Positions 9,408 through 18,426 of a stretch of DNA of 64,000 nucleotides are shown piece by piece (position 1 is the first letter of the stretch; each line of letters opens with the position of its first letter). Source of the DNA: Oscillatoria acuminata PCC 6304 (GTDB taxonomy: Bacteria; Cyanobacteriota; Cyanobacteriia; Cyanobacteriales; Laspinemataceae). The notes beneath the pieces were generated by a model that made no database searches, was not told the DNA's origin, and worked only from the letters and a program-made list of their open reading frames with translations. Location of the stretch: the NCBI RefSeq assembly GCF_000317105.1, contig NC_019693.1, forward strand, positions 4,465,227 to 4,529,226. Reading direction: 5' to 3'. Position numbers and translations under genes: made by a program.

Positions 9408-10133
9408 CTAGGGGATCAATGGGGGTTCCGGAGTGGATGGCTCAAAAACGGGAGCAACCGAGGGATTTAAGGTGGGCACAGCAGGGGACAAAGGTTTTGC
9501 AGAAAGGGTATTGGCGACCAAAACATACCCTAAGTAAGCGGGTAAAACCATCGAAGTCACAGCGGCGATCGCACCCACCACATTCAGCCACCCCGTAGCC
9601 GGTCCATAATGAGAGCGATAGGGGTCGAAATTGATCCCCTCCTCGTTAATCATCGTCCGCCATGCAGTCGCCCGCTTGAACCGGACCCGGCGATCGTCCA
9701 GCTTTTCCAACAGCGTCCAACCCGCCTGTAATTCTTCCTCACACAATCCCTGGAAAATTTGGGGATCGCGAAACAGATCGAAACTCGCCCGCACGATTTT
9801 ATACTCCCACTCTGCACTCTGGGAATCCCTACTTGATCCCACACTGGCTTCGGGCAAAGGGGGACGCAAGGCAGCAATCACCGCAGTCACTTCTTCGGGT
9901 TTAGGCGGTACTGGAAATTGTTCTGCACTCTTGCCGCCATTCAGAGGCAAGGAAGTGGGTGGGTGTTCGACTTTTGTTAAATTTCGATGATTTTGATGAT
10001 CCGTCACAAGTTCTTCCTCCTCCTGATCTTGTTGCCGCAAAAGCAGTTGCCGCCAGCGCAACCATCCCCCGGCAACCACTGCCTCAATGCCGAGACTTCC
10101 CACAAATACGCTCCACAACACCATGACTTGCAT
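9408..10133 (-). CDS. Hypothetical membrane protein
   Basis: A 241-residue protein of unknown family. It starts with one probable membrane helix (VMVLWSVFVGSLGIEAVVAG) followed by RWRQLL and an acidic-rich stretch. A globular middle begins AEWEYKIVRASFDLFRDP and contains GWTLLEKLDDRRVRFKR, a compact alpha/beta module of the DUF4177 kind. A second helix (VVGAIAAVTSMVLPAYLGYVL) and a proline-rich tail follow. Upstream codons are open to 10214, but the ATG at 10133 has AAGGA at good spacing. It is probably membrane-tethered with the central module in the cytosol. Confidence 0.7.
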   Translation of the reverse strand: MQVMVLWSVFVGSLGIEAVVAGGWLRWRQLLLRQQDQEEEELVTDHQNHRNLTKVEHPPTSLPLNGGKSAEQFPVPPKPEEVTAVIAALRPPLPEASVGSSRDSQSAEWEYKIVRASFDLFRDPQIFQGLCEEELQAGWTLLEKLDDRRVRFKRATAWRTMINEEGINFDPYRSHYGPATGWLNVVGAIAAVTSMVLPAYLGYVLVANTLSAKPLSPAVPTLNPSVAPVFEPSTPEPPLIP

Positions 10134-10314
10134 ATTTTTCCTTGCCTCAACGGGGTGAGATAAAGGATCAAGAGATGAAGGATGAAGGATGAAGGAGACA
10201 GTCTCAGGGCGCAAGGATTGGTAAATCTTTCAAATTTTATTTAGGCGTTAAAATTTGGTGATTTTTATGCAAAACTCTCACCCTTGATCCGAATTTACCC
10301 AGGACTGTACAGGA

Positions 10315-10340
10315 TTAGGGTGGGCATATTTCCACCCTAA
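10315..10340. repeat. Hairpin TTAGGGTGG/CCACCCTAA
   Basis: A perfect 9-bp inverted repeat with an 8-base loop, 65 bp beyond the ribD stop codon. It has no T-run, so it is only a possible transcript-end structure. The same spacer (10134-10405) contains a short tandem GATGAAG array at about 10174-10196. Confidence 0.55.
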
Positions 10341-10405
10341 ACTATAAAAAGCCCGGTTATGGCGTTTGAATGGTCCCTTAAAACTTCATTGTTTAGACTT
10401 CATTC

Positions 10406-11569
10406 TTATTCCTTTAGTTTTAAATACCCTTCAACTAAACAGTCTGTTCCGATCGTCCGCCATTTTACCCGGTCTAAGGTTAAGGCATCACCCATCTGAG
10501 TTAAGCCCAAATTTCCCACCGGGGAGGGGGCCGCCTGACCCCCGACAATTTTTGGAGCAATAAACGCGAGAATTTTTTGGACTGCGCCATCTGCGATCGC
10601 CCGCGCTGCCAACAGTCCACCACATTCCCACAGAACCGACAGAAACTCCCGCTGATAGAGGTACTCCATCGCGATCGCCGGAGTTAAGGGGTCAAGCTCT
10701 ATCACTTCAACGCCTTTATTCAAAAGCCACTGCTGCATATCCGGATTTGCTCCCTTCTGAGTCAGCACCAAGGTCCCGGCCTCGGAAACCTCCCACAGAT
10801 TGGCCGCCTTGGGCAAATCCAGGGTGCGAGTCATCACCACTCGTAAGGGGTTCTGAGTGCCGGTATGGTGACTGGTAAGCTGTGGATTGTCCTGACGCAC
10901 CGTATTTCCCCCGATGATGACAGCATCACAGACTGCACGCAGGGTATGCACTTCATGACGAGCTTCGGTACTGGTGATCCAGGTGCTGTGCCCTGTGGTG
11001 GTGGCAATTTTGCCATCGAGGGTCATGGCATATTTTAAAATTCCAAAGGGACGATGATAGATGACCCGATGGAGAAAGGCTTCATTGAGTTGGCGGCAGG
11101 CTTCTTCTTCGACACCAACGACGACTTCTATTCCTGCCGATCGCAGGCGCTGAATACCCCCACCGGATACCCGGGGATCAGCATCCACCATCCCGACTAC
11201 CACCTTGGCGACTCTCGCCGCAATCAAGGCTTCTGAACAAGGGGGGGTGCGACCGTAATGATTGCAAGGTTCTAGGTTGACATAGACTGTGGCTCCTGCG
11301 GCCTGTTCCCCGGCTCCTTGCAGAGCAAAGACTTCTGCATGAGGGTGTCCTGCACCGGGATGAAAGCCTTCTGAGATGATCTGGCCCTCTTTGACAATCA
11401 CGGAACCGACCAAGGGATTGGGGGCAGTTTTTCCTAATGCAAGTTGAGCCAGCTCGATACAGCGACGCATCATTGCGCGATCAAAGTCGCTAAAATCACT
11501 CTCGCCACTGGGGTTTGAGGGGCTGAAGTCTGGATTCGGGAGTCCTGGCACTTGAGGGGTCACGGGCAA
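10406..11569 (-). CDS. ribD: Bifunctional riboflavin biosynthesis protein RibD
   Basis: A two-domain enzyme of 387 residues. It deaminates 2,5-diamino-6-ribosylamino-4(3H)-pyrimidinone 5'-phosphate and then reduces the ribosyl side chain with NADPH, two early steps to FMN and FAD. The deaminase domain has TAPNPLVGSVIV, the zinc-ligand motif HPHAEV and EPCNHYGRTPPCSEAL. The reductase domain begins near residue 170 (RPFGILKYAMTLDGKIAT) and contains SHPTGTQNPLRVV-like sequence (HHTGTQNPLRVV). No ATG lies before the conserved fold: the frame opens with TTG at 11569 and GTG at 11563, with AGGA just upstream, so one of these is the start. No FMN riboswitch is seen. Confidence 0.93.
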   Translation of the reverse strand: MPVTPQVPGLPNPDFSPSNPSGESDFSDFDRAMMRRCIELAQLALGKTAPNPLVGSVIVKEGQIISEGFHPGAGHPHAEVFALQGAGEQAAGATVYVNLEPCNHYGRTPPCSEALIAARVAKVVVGMVDADPRVSGGGIQRLRSAGIEVVVGVEEEACRQLNEAFLHRVIYHRPFGILKYAMTLDGKIATTTGHSTWITSTEARHEVHTLRAVCDAVIIGGNTVRQDNPQLTSHHTGTQNPLRVVMTRTLDLPKAANLWEVSEAGTLVLTQKGANPDMQQWLLNKGVEVIELDPLTPAIAMEYLYQREFLSVLWECGGLLAARAIADGAVQKILAFIAPKIVGGQAAPSPVGNLGLTQMGDALTLDRVKWRTIGTDCLVEGYLKLKE

Positions 11570-11705
11570 ATATTCCTTGAACTGCTGTCACAATGAAGCC
11601 TAACCCTGAGTTTATCGAAAAGACTGACGTTCCAACAGCGAGACAGTATAATCAAGTCGAAGCAAGGTTAAGTTTTGTAAAGTTAAAAAAGCTGAAAATT
11701 TTATC

Positions 11706-13733
11706 ATGGACATTCAAAAAAGTCAAGATATCAAACCAGCTAGAACCGGGCGACTGCCCCTAGTGGGTGGAAAGATAGCGAAAAGGACTGGGCAATGGAT
11801 GGCGATCGCGGCGCTTCAGGTATTGAGCCTCCAAGTGAGCCCCGTCCCAGCAGCGATCGGCCAAATTCCACCGCAACAATCTAACCCCGAGGCTTCCACC
11901 GACGAATCTGAAACCACCGACACGGCGGCAGAATCACCGCCTCAGTCGTCCACCACAGCAGCCCTCTTGTCTCTGTCCCCGAACAACTGGCTATCGGAAG
12001 ACTGGTTTTCCCAATATCTGAATCGTCCCGTCCGCCTGGATGGACGGACCCTATTTCCCGTGGCTCCCATCGAACTGTCCGAGGGGTCTCGGGTAGAGGC
12101 GATCGAGCGACAACTCCAACAGTTGCTGGAGGCTGTGGAAACCGAACTACAGCAAAATCGGCAGACTCAGAACCCTGACGGAACCTACTCATCCGACGAG
12201 ATTAACACCTTCATCAATCAAAATCTGCAAATTTACAACAATCCCCTGGGCGGTTTACCCGTCATTTATGCCCGGTGGGGGCGTGGGGAAACCCAACAAA
12301 TTCGACTCCTAACGGTCACTCAGGTAGATGCCGATCGCTTGGGAATGCCTCTGGAAATGGTAGCCGATCGCTGGCAGCAACAGATTCGCCAGGGACTGTT
12401 ACGAGCGTTGTTAGAGCGTCAACCGGACTATCTGGAAAAACAGGTCGTCTGGTCCGTCTCCATCGGTTTGGCGATCGTGCTATCGAGTTTACTCCTGTTT
12501 TACTACCAGAAACAATTTAAACGGAAGCGGGACCAAATCCTCGCGACCTCTTATCTCACCCCCTTGGAGAGAACCCCAGTTCCGCTCAGGGAAGTCGAGC
12601 ATTCAGAGGACTCTGTTCCTGTCGCTGAATCTGAATCCATAGAAATGCAGCAACAAGCCGAATCCATGCGGGAGTTGCAGTACAAGATGAACAAGCAGCA
12701 ACAGCTTAATGTCAACGATATCCAGCGACGCTTGGCGCAATTTGGCCAAGTCGTCATCTGGGGAGGCGGAACCTACAGCATCTTGGGATTATTTCCCATG
12801 AGTCGAGGCATTCAAGTTCTGATTTTGTCTTTACTTCCGGTTCCTTTGCGGCTGTTTGGGGTGGTGTTGAGTACCTATGTGGGGGTGCGCCTGAGTGCGA
12901 TCGCCATTGATCGGTTCTTTAGCGTCTTGCAAGAGGGTAAATTAGTAGACTTGAATGCGTCCCGACGTTTGGCATTGCGGTTTTCCACCTTTTCCGGAGT
13001 GTTTAAAAGTCTGACTGCCGCAGGTTGCGTTAGTATCGGCATTCTCATGACCTTATCCGTGATTGGCCTAGATATTGCGCCGATTCTCGCCGGGGCTGGG
13101 ATTATTGGGTTAGGGATTTCCTTGGCCTCTCAAAGTTTAATTAAAGATACCATTAACGGGTTTTTGATTTTGTTTGAAGACCAATATGCGATCGGGGATG
13201 TGATTCTGGTAGATGATGTAGGCGGACTTGTGGAAAATATGAATCTCCGCATTACCCAACTTCGCAATGGGGAAGGACAGTTAATTACCATTCCCAATAG
13301 TGCAATATCCATTGTTCGCAATCTTTCCAAAGAGTGGGCGCGAGTGGATCTCACGATCATAGTCGCCTATCAGAATAATGTGGATCGCGTGTTGCAAGTG
13401 CTGCAAGAATTATCTTTAGAGATTTACAGCGAGCCCGAATGGCAGGAAAAAATGATTGATGCCCCGGAAGTGTTGGGGATCGACCAGATCGATTACTCGG
13501 GAATTTTAATTCGGATTTGGATTAAAACTAAACCTCTGCAACATTGGAGTGTAGCCCGAGAGTTTCGCCGCCGGATGAAGACGCGGTTGGATCAACATGG
13601 AATTGCGATCGGTGTACCTCAACAATCTGTTGTATTTCAGAGTTCCTTAGAACTGTTGAAACAGGCCCGTAATAGCAACGGCGATCGCTCCCCTAAGATC
13701 CTGATGGGAAATTCTGATCAGGCTTCATCTTAA
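11706..13733 (+). CDS. MscS family mechanosensitive ion channel, extended N-terminus
   Basis: A 675-residue channel of the small-conductance mechanosensitive family, which opens under membrane tension to release solutes after hypo-osmotic shock. The signature core lies around residues 430-560: the pore-lining helix GAGIIGLGISLASQSLIKD, then FLILFEDQYAIGDVILVDDVGG for the beta domain and LITIPNSAI. Before it are a signal-like hydrophobic start, a periplasmic segment of about 200 residues with a glutamine-rich coiled portion, and further TM helices (VVWSVSIGLAIVLSSLLLFYY near 247). The size is that of large cyanobacterial MscS-like channels rather than the 286-residue E. coli MscS. The gene is divergent from ribD. 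Confidence 0.9.
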   Translation: MDIQKSQDIKPARTGRLPLVGGKIAKRTGQWMAIAALQVLSLQVSPVPAAIGQIPPQQSNPEASTDESETTDTAAESPPQSSTTAALLSLSPNNWLSEDWFSQYLNRPVRLDGRTLFPVAPIELSEGSRVEAIERQLQQLLEAVETELQQNRQTQNPDGTYSSDEINTFINQNLQIYNNPLGGLPVIYARWGRGETQQIRLLTVTQVDADRLGMPLEMVADRWQQQIRQGLLRALLERQPDYLEKQVVWSVSIGLAIVLSSLLLFYYQKQFKRKRDQILATSYLTPLERTPVPLREVEHSEDSVPVAESESIEMQQQAESMRELQYKMNKQQQLNVNDIQRRLAQFGQVVIWGGGTYSILGLFPMSRGIQVLILSLLPVPLRLFGVVLSTYVGVRLSAIAIDRFFSVLQEGKLVDLNASRRLALRFSTFSGVFKSLTAAGCVSIGILMTLSVIGLDIAPILAGAGIIGLGISLASQSLIKDTINGFLILFEDQYAIGDVILVDDVGGLVENMNLRITQLRNGEGQLITIPNSAISIVRNLSKEWARVDLTIIVAYQNNVDRVLQVLQELSLEIYSEPEWQEKMIDAPEVLGIDQIDYSGILIRIWIKTKPLQHWSVAREFRRRMKTRLDQHGIAIGVPQQSVVFQSSLELLKQARNSNGDRSPKILMGNSDQASS

Positions 13734-13770
13734 CTCTGGCTGGAAGGAAGCTCATCCAGCCAGAGTTAAG
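13729..13770. other. Strong hairpin overlapping the mscS-like stop codon
   Basis: A perfect 16-bp inverted repeat (arms 13729-13744 and 13755-13770, core CTCTGGCTGGA) with a 10-base loop. It includes the stop codon. No T-run follows on either strand, so it may protect the mRNA 3' end rather than terminate by itself. Confidence 0.75.
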
Positions 13771-13827
13771 AGGCAACGGGATGTTACAAACCGGATGGGG
13801 TATAAAATTCTGAGCAGATCTCTACAC

Positions 13828-13858
13828 AAATCCCCCACCTGTTTAAGGTGGGGGATTT
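13828..13858. terminator. Bidirectional intrinsic terminator
   Basis: A 13-bp perfect stem, AAATCCCCCACCT/AGGTGGGGGATTT, with a 5-base loop and T-runs usable on both strands. It lies between two convergent genes, the MscS channel and the peroxiredoxin-glutaredoxin gene. Confidence 0.85.
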
Positions 13859-13899
13859 TTCAGACCTAATATAAACCCGATTTAGGATGACCAGGCTGA

Positions 13900-14637
13900 C
13901 TAGCGCTGTTGATTTAAGTATTGGATCAGGTCATCCGACCCCCCAATATGCTTACCATTGATGTACACTTGCGGAACAGTCGTTGCTCCAGAAATCGCCC
14001 GTAAAGAACGGGTGGTAATATCGTCTTTTAAGACAATTTCTTCATACTCAAACCCATGTTCTTTAAGGGCCGCTTTAGCGCGAGCACAATAGGGACAACC
14101 TTCTTTTGTCAACAGAGAAACACATTCGGGTTTCTTCGCTTCCGGGTTGATATACTTGAGCATCGTCTCTGCATCGGAGACTTCAAAGGGGTCGCCCTCC
14201 ACCTCGGGTTCGATAAACATTTTTTCAATGGTTTTATCTTTGACTAACATCGAGTAGCGCCAGGAACGCTTACCAAATCCGAGGTCTTCTTTGTTGACCA
14301 GCATTCCCATTTTTTCCGTGAATTCGCCATTCCCATCGGGCAGGAAGGTGATATTATCCGCTTTTTGTTCTTTTTTCCATTCATTCATCACAAATGGATC
14401 ATTGACGGAAACGCAGATAATCTCATCAACACCATTGGATTTAAAGGTGGGGGCTAATTCATTGTAGCCCGGAACGTGAGTGGAGGAACAAGTGGGGGTA
14501 AATGCGCCCGGTAGGGAAAAGACGATTACAGTTTTTCCGGCAAATAGATCATCGGTGGAGATGGTTGCCCAGTCTGCATTTTGACGGGTTTGTAAGGTAA
14601 CATTCGGAACGGTTTGCCCTTCACGATTTTGTAACAC
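13900..14637 (-). CDS. Peroxiredoxin-glutaredoxin fusion protein
   Basis: A 245-residue fusion of a Prx5-type peroxiredoxin with a glutaredoxin. It should reduce hydrogen or organic peroxides using glutathione through its own Grx domain. The peroxidatic Cys50 lies in PGAFTPTCS. The glutaredoxin active site C181-P-Y-C184 is followed by the GSH-binding [14 protein letters not shown]. Such hybrids are known in some bacteria and cyanobacteria. Translation probably starts at the GTG at 14637, which has GGGAG upstream at about 8 bases and places the normal N-terminus ([12 protein letters not shown]) directly after it. The gene is monocistronic. Confidence 0.92.
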   Translation of the reverse strand: MLQNREGQTVPNVTLQTRQNADWATISTDDLFAGKTVIVFSLPGAFTPTCSSTHVPGYNELAPTFKSNGVDEIICVSVNDPFVMNEWKKEQKADNITFLPDGNGEFTEKMGMLVNKEDLGFGKRSWRYSMLVKDKTIEKMFIEPEVEGDPFEVSDAETMLKYINPEAKKPECVSLLTKEGCPYCARAKAALKEHGFEYEEIVLKDDITTRSLRAISGATTVPQVYINGKHIGGSDDLIQYLNQQR

Positions 14638-14889
14638 GATAGATTCTCCCAGTTGTTGATTTAGTGATGGATGATGGAATTTAGAGTTGATTTAGACAAC
14701 AAAACCCCTTGTTTTTTGGTTTTTCTTTTAGGCTAGAGTGGATAAAACCCAAGCCTACAGCGATCAGCTTTCGTTTCTGTAAGGGGGGAAAAGAAAGCCG
14801 GGGATTTCGTGCTTCACTATTGTAGCGAATCTCCGGGACTGTTCAAGTATCGGGTCCGGGTAGGGGTTATCCGTGGAGCAAGGCGATCG

Positions 14890-15040
14890 CTTTATGTCTC
14901 AGCAATTCTCATTATGGAAATTTTGCTCAATCTTATTGAGAACAGTCTCAGGAGTGCTTCTTGAAAGCCCCATTCCTTCGTTCAAGGTTTGGCCTCCTGG
15001 ACAGGATGCTGGTCAAAATGAGAATTGCTGCTTTATGTCT
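14890..15040. mobile_element. 131-bp MITE with 10-bp target duplication
   Basis: The element spans 14900-15030. Its ends are inverted: CAGCAATTCTCATT at the left and AATGAGAATTGCTG at the right, a perfect 14-bp match that weakens inward. It is flanked on both sides by the direct repeat CTTTATGTCT (14890-14899 and 15031-15040). The element is far too short for a transposase. A target duplication of this size is compatible with mobilisation by an IS4-like element, which is an inference. No gene is seen in the rest of 14638-15081. Confidence 0.85.
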
Positions 15041-15081
15041 CACTCGCCTTGACAAAAAACAACATCGGAGGTATAGCTGCC

Positions 15082-15831
15082 TTAGTGAATAAATTGCAAT
15101 AACTCGCGCTGTTGCCAGAGCATTAATATCCCTGTAATTGCCATTGTTGCCAGAGCCAACTGACGAAACTGCTGGTTGCTCATGCTTCGGAGCACATAGC
15201 GACCCAGGAGGTTACCGGGGGCGGCGGCGAGTCCGATCGCCAATCCATATCCCAGGTACTGTGGTGTCATCGCACCAAAGGCCAAATAAATCGCAATCTT
15301 GACGATATGAATCACCACCACATTAGCCGCTTTGGTGGCAATCATTTCTTCTTTTACCAATCCGTATTTTAGGTAGAGGGGATTTAAGAGGGGACCACTA
15401 CTGCCGATCAGTCCAGAAATAAAGGAATACAGAAATCCCGCCGGTAAAAAATACCAGGTGGCGATGGGGAAACTACTCTCTTGTTGTTTCACCCAGAAGC
15501 CGACTACACTCAAGATCAGGAATAGGCCGATCAGGAGTTGCAGCCATTCTATATTCATTTGGGTAAACAAATACGCACCTAAAATCGCACCTACAATCGC
15601 ACCGGGTAGGTACCAGAGAGTAATTTTCCAGTTGATGTCGCTCCAGAATAAAAAGATCCGTTGCGAGTTTCCGAGCAACATCCCCATTGTAATGACGGGT
15701 GCCACTGCACTAGAGCCAAGCAAAAGGCTAACCAATGGAATCAAGAGGAGCGGACTGCCTGCTGCTGCTAAGGTACTGGTAAACCAGGACAGGAAACTAG
15801 CTAGGGTTAACCAAACAAGGAGTATCGACAC
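15082..15831 (-). CDS. TauE/SafE family sulfite exporter-like permease
   Basis: A 249-residue polytopic inner-membrane protein of the TauE/SafE family (formerly DUF81), whose members move sulfur oxyanions or small organic anions. The family features are an N-terminal repeat with GSPLLLIPLVSLLLG, a middle SFISGLIGSSGPLLNPLYL and a second helical bundle. Seven or eight hydrophobic helices are visible. The start is GTG at 15831 (MSILLVWLTLASF). There is no strong ribosome binding site and no ATG before the first helix. The substrate cannot be inferred from context. Confidence 0.85.
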   Translation of the reverse strand: MSILLVWLTLASFLSWFTSTLAAAGSPLLLIPLVSLLLGSSAVAPVITMGMLLGNSQRIFLFWSDINWKITLWYLPGAIVGAILGAYLFTQMNIEWLQLLIGLFLILSVVGFWVKQQESSFPIATWYFLPAGFLYSFISGLIGSSGPLLNPLYLKYGLVKEEMIATKAANVVVIHIVKIAIYLAFGAMTPQYLGYGLAIGLAAAPGNLLGRYVLRSMSNQQFRQLALATMAITGILMLWQQRELLQFIH

Positions 15832-16032
15832 AAATGGAACGGCGGTTAAAGTTCTTTGTCTATTATTCTCCCATTTTTAACCGAATTTTAACCTAAGAAG
15901 TTTCCCTGGCCGAGTAAATTTTGGGAGAAAGTCAAACGGACTGGGAAGAAAAGCTCTCGAAAGGCGATCGCAGTGAGGTGATCTGCGCTACAATGGTCCA
16001 TCAACCTCGGTATCCTGATCCACAGACCATAA

Positions 16033-16066
16033 AAAAACCTGCTCCTGGGGTGAGGAGCAGGTTTTT
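16033..16066. terminator. Intrinsic terminator, orphan
   Basis: A perfect 14-bp stem, AAAAACCTGCTCCT/AGGAGCAGGTTTTT, with a 6-base loop. It can act on either strand: the T-run follows on plus, and the A-run before it gives a T-run on minus. No protein gene ends here, so an unannotated small transcript is possible. Confidence 0.7.
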
Positions 16067-16344
16067 CAAAGGAAGGTGTACCAGCATGTTTATCTTTCTG
16101 CTTCTATTGTGCAGTGAGTTTTAACCCTTGTCATCCGGAAAAATACCAGGGTTGCCTATGGCTGCATCCGTAATTTTGCTGACTGTTCTAGGAGGGTTGA
16201 CTCTCAGTTCCTTCCTCCGTTCCAGTTGATTTCTTCTGATAGACTTCTGGCAGAATTCTTTCAAACCCACCTTTAATCAGGGTTGGAGGGATCGCTCTAA
16301 CCGTGCCATCCAATGGAGAGTTATTAATAGGAGGCAATCCCCCC

Positions 16345-16394
16345 CCTAGGGCGTCGGTACAGTAGTTGATCTAATACTGTACCGGCGCTCTAGG
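16345..16394. repeat. Long imperfect hairpin
   Basis: Arms of 20 bp (16345-16364 and 16375-16394) with the core CGGTACAGTA/TACTGTACCG, three mismatches and a 10-base loop. It lies downstream of the gene at 16479-16865 on the minus strand. No T-run follows. Confidence 0.65.
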
Positions 16395-16478
16395 AAAGCC
16401 CCCTTCTGGATCTAACTTCTCGTTTCTTCTACTCCGAGAAAACTGATCCTCTAGCCTTTAGGGTTGACTGGAATGGCT

Positions 16479-16865
16479 CTAACTTTGTTCGTCATCGTCT
16501 TGTGGGGGATGAGGAAATAGTTTAGCCATCATGTAGCGCGGGTTCAATTGTCCCGGTTGCTGCCTGGGACCGTCACCGCCATCTGGGGGGGCAATGCAAA
16601 TGGCAGTTTGGTGCACTCCTACCATAATTGCCATAACTCCGGTGATGATCCCATGAATCTGCTCAATCAGGTTTTGAGCTCGCTCTAAATCCGGTGCCAA
16701 AATAAAAAAGGTTTTGACCCCTGTTGGGGAAGGCGCAAGGCCAAATTGACATTCTCTTAACAATTCCTGAGTTTGGCGATCTACGGAATCGTAGAAACGG
16801 TTGAACAAGGCTTGATAAAAGGATTCAGCAAGCTGGCGATCGCCAAAGCTGGGTTTATACAACAT
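16479..16865 (-). CDS. Conserved hypothetical protein
   Basis: A 128-residue protein I cannot name. The N-terminal two thirds look globular, globin-like in length and helix content (RQLAESFYQALFNRFYDSV, then RAQNLIEQIHGIITGVMAIMVG). The C-terminus is polar, rich in Pro, Gln and Asp (PPDGGDGPRQQPGQ, PPQDDDEQS), and probably disordered. A globin identity is only a resemblance, because no proximal-histidine pattern is convincing. The ATG at 16865 (MLYKPSFGDRQ) is preferred over the in-frame TTG at 16877. Confidence 0.6.
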   Translation of the reverse strand: MLYKPSFGDRQLAESFYQALFNRFYDSVDRQTQELLRECQFGLAPSPTGVKTFFILAPDLERAQNLIEQIHGIITGVMAIMVGVHQTAICIAPPDGGDGPRQQPGQLNPRYMMAKLFPHPPQDDDEQS

Positions 16866-17952
16866 AATAACTCTCAAAGGTAACAGCGTTTCTAGGACTT
16901 GAAAATACGGCTATGGTTCTAGTGTGGCCGTTTTGAGTATGACTCACTGCGATCGCTATCCGGGGAGAAGGTGACTCTTATCAAAATTTGCAGTGATGCA
17001 AATCCGGGTCCGGTTGTGTTTTCAGTCCAACTTTGCCTCTGTTTCCTGGGACGGCTTTTGCCTCAACGGCGCTTTTACCGCTTTTTCGGCATTCGGGTAA
17101 CCCCATCACAGATTTATCTTCAAAGGCGGGTTTGCTGTAAGCGGCGATCGGTGATCCCGACCGAGTTGTCTTGATAAGTTGAGAACTGATACAGCAAAGA
17201 CAAAGACCCCGTTGATCGGTTTTCGTTCCGTTTCGACTCCTTTTACCCTGAAGGAGCGAATATTTGACCAGGTTGTTTACTCTTCAACTAAAATCTTAGC
17301 TCGTTTTTTTACGATGTCCCTCTTGTTTTTTGCCGACTCCAAGGGGGCACAATCCGAGTTTAACCTCCAAAACACCTAGGGTCCGGGGTTTAGAACCCCT
17401 TGGGTGTACCTAGACCACTGGGCTGAGGCCGGAAACGGACCCCAACTGTTCCGACGGTCGCACCGCGATCAATTTTACTCCTATCTTTCCTCTTTTCCCT
17501 CGGTTATAAACTAAGGTAACGATTTTTCCTTCTCCAAACCCTCAGACTCAAGGTGGATATGAGAGAATTTTCTATCCTCAGGTATAAATTCCCCCACTTT
17601 CAGACTGCCCAGACCCCTGAGATTTCCCAGTTAAGATGCGATCGCCACTAGGTGGTTCGACAAGTCAATCGGCCAAAATTTGTCCGGCTTTTATAACAAT
17701 TCGGCTTTTGAATATTGACAAACTTAAACGCTCATGGTTTCTCTTCAAAAACATTGAGGTTTTTTCACAAGGGACTGTCTAGCCCCTGGAGAAGAATTGG
17801 GAACTTTTCCAGAGGGGATCAGCCGCTAACAAGACCTAAACCGGGTTTAAGGGTGAGGGGTGAGGTCGGTGTTGTCGCGATCGCACCGGAATGGGTAGAC
17901 TGTAATTTTAACAAAGATGGGGTGATCACCCCCCGATTCAAGAGGATAAACT
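16866..17952. other. 1.1-kb spacer without a supported gene
   Basis: No ORF with good codon use or a recognisable product is present. The one structured feature is a 64-base segment at 17379-17442. Its ends pair (GGGTCCG/CGGACCC) and enclose the hairpins GGGGTTTAGAACCCC and CCGGAAACGG. Several HIP1 sites are present. Promoter elements for the small gene at 17953 should lie in the last 100 bp. Confidence 0.4.
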
Positions 17953-18159
17953 ATGGCCAATTATGACCTGCGAGGAGAACTTTATCGCGGCTGGATCGTG
18001 GTTCCGATTCTGGCAGAAGATATCTTTTTTTATGAATTTCATAGTCCCGAGGGATACCGGAATATCAACCTCCGACCCTTTGATACCCCCGAAGACGCGA
18101 TCGCCTGCGCCCGAGATGAAATCGATCAAATCATTGAAATTTTTGAAAAGGCCGCTTAA
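17953..18159 (+). CDS. Small conserved hypothetical protein
   Basis: A 68-residue acidic protein with no recognised domain. It is likely a single small alpha/beta fold (RGWIVVPILAEDIFFYEFHSPEGY, then TPEDAIACARDEIDQIIEIFE). The ATG at 17953 has AGAGGA upstream at proper spacing. A helix rich in Asp and Glu ends the protein. It lies directly upstream of psbA in the same direction, 267 bp away, but psbA appears to have its own promoter. Confidence 0.7.
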   Translation: MANYDLRGELYRGWIVVPILAEDIFFYEFHSPEGYRNINLRPFDTPEDAIACARDEIDQIIEIFEKAA

Positions 18160-18229
18160 CCTGGGCAAGTTGCTACAACCTTAATCAACTCAGGGAAGGA
18201 CCTCGCTCCCATATGACATCCAGAGGACC

Positions 18230-18244
18230 AGAAACCCGGTTTCT
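18230..18244. repeat. AGAAACCCGGTTTCT palindrome
   Basis: A 15-base near-perfect palindrome, one member of a dispersed family also found at 7606, 28357, 47277, 55023, 55073 and 57475. It lies about 110 bp upstream of the psbA promoter. Confidence 0.7.
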
Positions 18245-18351
18245 GGCCCTAATTTTCTGGGGATGAACACAGATTTTCTCAAAACCGTTAGATTTAGAGC
18301 ATGATAAGCTCACCTTATCTGTCTGATTAGAATAAACTGGGTATAAACCCC

Positions 18352-18380
18352 TTTACAAATCGTTACAAACCCGTTAATCT
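18352..18380 (+). promoter_or_regulatory. Candidate psbA promoter
   Basis: TTTACA (18352-18357) and TAATCT (18375-18380) with a 17-base spacer form a sigma70-like promoter about 45 bp before the psbA ATG. An upstream palindrome GGGTATAAACCC at about 18339-18351 may be a binding site. Confidence 0.5.
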
Positions 18381-18426
18381 AAAAACATCATAACTACCTC
18401 GACAAACCAATAGCAATCATAAAACT

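Larger units (their letters stand above)
15832..16478. other. Intergenic region with two hairpins, no gene seen
   Basis: 647 bp without a supported gene. It contains a terminator-like hairpin at 16033-16066 and a long hairpin at 16345-16394. A TACAAT hexamer near 15989 could be a -10 box upstream of the first hairpin, giving a possible short plus-strand transcript. No good -35 is visible. Confidence 0.4.

Noticed and set aside
10406-10700. FMN riboswitch for ribD
   Set aside because: The ribD start is at 11569 on the minus strand, and its leader (11570-11705) is short and lacks the RFN-element conserved segments.
17379-17442. tRNA gene on the minus strand
   Set aside because: An acceptor-like stem and a T-arm-like hairpin exist, but the segment is only 64 bases and no anticodon arm can be drawn. 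It is kept only as an unexplained structure.
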